From contig CAKKQI010000269.1 of NCBI GenBank assembly GCA_919901895.1, positions 1 through 7,558 on the forward strand: DNA of 7,558 nt, given 5' to 3'. The notes beneath the pieces are model-generated. The model had not been told where the DNA came from. It worked only from the letters and a program-made list of their open reading frames with translations, and did no database searches. A program made the translations under genes and the position numbers. Positions 5,272 to 7,558 of the stretch are shown in pieces; position 1 is the first letter of the stretch; every line of letters begins with the position of its first letter. Source of the DNA: Candidatus Brocadiaceae bacterium. Lineage in GTDB: Bacteria > Planctomycetota > MHYJ01 > JACQXL01 > CAKKQI01.

Positions 5272-7557
5272 TCAACTAAAGTTCAGTTCTTTAGTTATTC
5301 TGACCGCACAAAATTTAAACTCCGGTATTTTGGCCACGGGGTCTAAGGCCGGATTGGTGAGCATATTCGCGGCCGCTTCGGCAAAATGGAACGGAATAAA
5401 AACTGTCCCATTTGGCACGCGGTCGGTAACTTCCGCTTTAATCGTGATAGAACCCCGGCGCGAAGTAACCTGCACCTTTTCTCCATCTCCCACACCGATT
5501 GACTTGGCATCAGAAGGATTTATCTCCACCGACGCTTCCGGCACCTTAAAGACCGGACCGGTTGACCGACGCGTCATTGAACCGGTATGATAATGATAGA
5601 GTATCCGGCCGGTGGTCATAATAAACGGATAATCCTGGTCCGGTTCTTCAGCCGGTGGTTTATATTCTATGGGGTGAAACTTACCCAACCCGCAAGTAAA
5701 TTTTCCACCGTGTAAAAACTTGGTGCCCGGATGGGTTTCATCCGGACAGGGCCACTGTAACGAGTTATAAGTTATGAGTGATAAGTTATGAATTGGCTTA
5801 AGACGCTCGTAAGTAATCCCGCCATAGATCGGTGTAAGCGAAGCGATTTCATCCGTGAGTTCACCGACCGATTGATAATCAAATTTACATCCGATCCCTA
5901 ACTCTTTACCAAGCCGCCCACCGATTTCCGAAAGTATCTGCCAGTCCGGCCGGCTCTGGCCCTGTGGCTCAATTGCCTTATTTGACCATTGGACCCGCCG
6001 TTCGGTATTGGTATAAGAACCGTCCTTCTCGGCAAAACTACACGCCGGCAAAACTACATTAGCCCGCTGGGCTGTCTCCGTCAGGAACATATCTTGCACG
6101 ACGAGAAAATCTATCTTCTTCAATCCTTCATTCACATGAGTAATATCCGGGTCACTAAGCATCGGATTTTCGCCCATAATATAAAGACCTTTAATCTTAC
6201 CCTGGCCCGCGGCGTTTATGATTTCGGTCACGGTCAGACCGGGCTTATCACTGAGCGGAACTTTCCATAACGCTTCAAACTTCTTCTTGATTTCCGGATT
6301 ATTCACCGCCTGGTAACCAGGGTAAACATCGGGCAGGCACCCGACATCGCAGGCGCCCTGGACATTAACCTGCCCGCGTAACGGGTTCAAGCCCGAGTAT
6401 AATTTTCCAATCTGGCCGCAGAGCATGACTAAATTAGCCAGCGACATCGTGTTATCTGTACCGGTGGTATGCTGGGTGATACCCATTGAATAAATGGTCA
6501 TCACATCCGGACTGGTGGCGTAAAACCGGGCGGCCCGGCGAATATCTTCAGCCGGCACACCGGTAATCTCAGCCGCCTTTTCCGGCGGGTAATTAGCCAC
6601 GATTTTTTTTACCGCCTCAAACCCCTCAGTGCGGGTCTTGATAAAATCTTTATGCTCCAACCCTTCGGAAATAATAACGTTCATCAAACCGTTAATCAGC
6701 GCCACATCGGTCCCGCAGCGGTGTTGTAACCATATTTCGGCAAATTCGGTCAGTTCAATCGCCCGGGGGTCGGCCACCACCAATTTAGCGCCTTTTAAAA
6801 CAGCGCGTTTTACCGCATAACCGATGACCGGGTGCGCTTCCGTGGTATTAGAACCGATGACAAAGATAAGTTTGGTGTTTTCTATCTCATCAATGGAATT
6901 ACTCATCGCGGCTGAACCAAAAGCCCGGACTAAACCGGTGACGGTGGAGGCGTGGCATAACCGGGCGCAATGGTCAATATTATTATTCCCGAAAAGCACC
7001 CGGCAAAATTTCTGCATCAGATAATTTTCTTCATTGGAACACTTGGCAGATGATAAAACTGCCAATGCTTCACTTCCAGATTGTTTCTTTATATCTGCAA
7101 ACTTTTTAACGATTAAATCAATTGCTTCTTCCCATGTGGATTCGCACAGAACGCCGTTCTTGCGGATAAGGGGTTTGTTAAGACGCTGCTGATTGGTATC
7201 AATGGAGTTATCTATGGCGTCTGCGGGATAAGTGGGCAAATCAGAATGCAAATTGTCATTCTGAGTCCCGGACGGGGACGAAGAATCTTTATTCAGGCGA
7301 GACCCTTCGCTTTGCTCTCCGAAGGAGTCCGTATGACTCTTCGGAGTCCATCGGACAGGGTAACATTTTTGCGCATTTCGTATTCCGCATTTTGTTAATC
7401 GATCCGGATGCCTCACAAAATCTAGTCCGAAATGTCCTTTGACGCAGAGCCAGCCATGATTCGCGGGGCCATCAGGATTTCCCCGCGAGCGGATAATTTG
7501 CCCATTCTTAACATCAAGAATAATACTGCAACCGCAACCGCAATAAGGGCAGATGAC
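5272..7557 (-). CDS. fdhA: formate dehydrogenase-type molybdopterin oxidoreductase, catalytic subunit (N terminus beyond window)
   Basis: This is the catalytic subunit that interconverts formate and CO2 using a bis-pterin molybdenum or tungsten cofactor and one [4Fe-4S] cluster. The visible 761 residues begin VICPYCGCGC and stop at TGA 5274-5272; the true start lies past 7558. Cluster ligands are C3, C6, C10 and C38 (GWLCVKG); C8 is an extra cysteine where Val is common. The active-site residue is Cys201 in HCARLCHAST, where some homologues have selenocysteine. Then come GSNTTEAHPVIGYAVKRA, VADPR, the GQVNVQGACDVGCLPD region, GENPMLSDPD, SFAEKDGSYTNTERRVQ, LQWPCP and a C-terminal pterin-dinucleotide domain (TTGRILYHYHTGSMTRRS, GTVFIPFHF). 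Two segments are foreign to the family: 72 residues at 57-128, between RLTK and PLIRKNG, and about 10 residues at 590-599, before LQWPCP. Both keep the frame. A GTG at 7416 is not the start, because cluster-binding sequence continues in frame upstream. NAD- or ferredoxin-linked partners are not in view. Confidence 0.94.
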   Translation of the reverse strand, partial: VICPYCGCGCSIILDVKNGQIIRSRGNPDGPANHGWLCVKGHFGLDFVRHPDRLTKCGIRNAQKCYPVRWTPKSHTDSFGEQSEGSRLNKDSSSPSGTQNDNLHSDLPTYPADAIDNSIDTNQQRLNKPLIRKNGVLCESTWEEAIDLIVKKFADIKKQSGSEALAVLSSAKCSNEENYLMQKFCRVLFGNNNIDHCARLCHASTVTGLVRAFGSAAMSNSIDEIENTKLIFVIGSNTTEAHPVIGYAVKRAVLKGAKLVVADPRAIELTEFAEIWLQHRCGTDVALINGLMNVIISEGLEHKDFIKTRTEGFEAVKKIVANYPPEKAAEITGVPAEDIRRAARFYATSPDVMTIYSMGITQHTTGTDNTMSLANLVMLCGQIGKLYSGLNPLRGQVNVQGACDVGCLPDVYPGYQAVNNPEIKKKFEALWKVPLSDKPGLTVTEIINAAGQGKIKGLYIMGENPMLSDPDITHVNEGLKKIDFLVVQDMFLTETAQRANVVLPACSFAEKDGSYTNTERRVQWSNKAIEPQGQSRPDWQILSEIGGRLGKELGIGCKFDYQSVGELTDEIASLTPIYGGITYERLKPIHNLSLITYNSLQWPCPDETHPGTKFLHGGKFTCGLGKFHPIEYKPPAEEPDQDYPFIMTTGRILYHYHTGSMTRRSTGPVFKVPEASVEINPSDAKSIGVGDGEKVQVTSRRGSITIKAEVTDRVPNGTVFIPFHFAEAAANMLTNPALDPVAKIPEFKFCAVRITKELNFS
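5763..5790. repeat. heptamer array inside fdhA, 4 x 7 bp, unit AGTTATR
   Basis: Four consecutive units read AGTTATA, AGTTATG, AGTGATA and AGTTATG on the + strand. On the coding strand they specify HNLSLITYN between ERLKPI and LQWPCP, where homologues I remember have only a few residues. The array matches the one at 1220-1247 in unit length, copy number and the AGTTA core. Confidence 0.72.
7258..7286. repeat. ATTCT...AGAAT palindrome within the fdhA insertion
   Basis: ATTCT-GA-GTCCC-GGACG-GGGAC-GA-AGAAT: two paired blocks are separated by symmetrical GA/GA mismatches around a 5-nt loop. It resembles the CATTCTGAG...CGAAGAATC repeats I recall from many uncultured bacterial genomes. The left arm also pairs with TCAGAATG at 7241-7248 (CATTCTGA, 7257-7264). 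Confidence 0.6.
7317..7346. repeat. CTCCGAA/TTCGGAG hairpin within the fdhA insertion
   Basis: CTCCGAA (7317-7323) pairs with TTCGGAG (7340-7346), and AGTC (7326-7329) pairs with GACT (7335-7338) around CGTAT, with one bulged G near 7324. It is the second clear hairpin of the 216-bp segment. Confidence 0.6.
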
Positions 7558-7558
7558 T

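Larger units (their letters stand above)
7174..7389. mobile_element. 216-bp in-frame composite insertion in fdhA
   Basis: In fdhA homologues RLT(K/T)PLIRK is continuous; here 72 codons separate RLTK from PLIRKNG. On the coding strand TTAACAAA occurs at both edges (7398-7391 and 7181-7174), as a target duplication would. The copies are 217 bp apart, and the extra A in the first (TTAACAAAA) is what allows a 216-bp, frame-neutral segment. Inside are at least three inverted repeats (7241-7264, 7258-7286, 7317-7346). The encoded peptide is polar, rich in Ser, Asn, Asp and Gln, and probably a disordered surface loop. There is no transposase, and the boundaries are inferred from the protein family rather than from an empty site. 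Confidence 0.6.

Noticed and set aside
6955..6957. Selenocysteine at the formate dehydrogenase active site
   Set aside because: The codon is TGC, so this is the cysteine form; there is no in-frame TGA and no need for a SECIS element.
7174..7416. Reading the GTG at 7416 as the true start of fdhA, making the odd N-terminal segment a novel leader
   Set aside because: The frame continues upstream through CPYCGCGC and GWLCVKG, the family's 4Fe-4S domain, so the gene starts outside the window and the odd segment is internal.

Overview
The window looks like a piece of chromosome from an anaerobic, diderm (outer-membrane-bearing) bacterium. The anaerobic signs are a molybdopterin formate dehydrogenase-type catalytic subunit, a small ferredoxin and a larger iron-sulfur protein. 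The diderm signs are a lipobox lipoprotein and a secreted protein ending in Phe with amphipathic strands, as outer-membrane barrels do. The phylum cannot be fixed from this sequence. The density of short palindromes reminds me of uncultured lineages such as Omnitrophota or Planctomycetota, but that is an impression only.

Layout. Positions 2-169 (+) are the 3' end of an unidentified gene. It is followed by a two-gene iron-sulfur cluster on the + strand: a 253-residue 4Fe-4S protein (236-997) and a 62-residue ferredoxin (1024-1212). A repeat-filled convergent gap (1213-1438) separates these from a - strand block that reads, in transcription order, beta-barrel-like protein (4762-3794), PEGA-like lipoprotein (3764-3294) and mnmG (3289-1439). 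A near-consensus sigma70-type promoter (4784-4812) drives this block. A 509-bp gap (4763-5271) holds that promoter and then a cluster of palindromes, with no credible gene. The rest (5272-7557, -) is the catalytic subunit of a formate dehydrogenase, cut off by the window edge at its N terminus.

The most striking content is a population of short palindromic and heptameric repeats found both between genes and inside coding sequences. Inside genes they leave the reading frame open. fdhA carries a 72-codon extra segment made largely of hairpins, just after the 4Fe-4S domain, and separately a 4 x 7-bp array adding about 10 residues. mnmG carries about 14 extra residues encoded by a GC-rich palindrome. 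The barrel gene has a perfect 10-bp-arm palindrome just after its signal peptide, and the partial first gene has one in its tail. This resembles in principle the in-frame palindromic elements known from Rickettsia, but the sequences look different. Several copies share one design: a C facing an A between two paired blocks and a 2-nt loop. In the gaps, one hairpin appears in two versions that differ by exactly 27 nt placed in the loop.

The two iron-sulfur proteins probably serve electron transfer in anaerobic metabolism. mnmG is a housekeeping tRNA-modification gene co-transcribed with envelope genes, with no evident functional link. No RNA genes, CRISPR arrays or transposase genes were seen.
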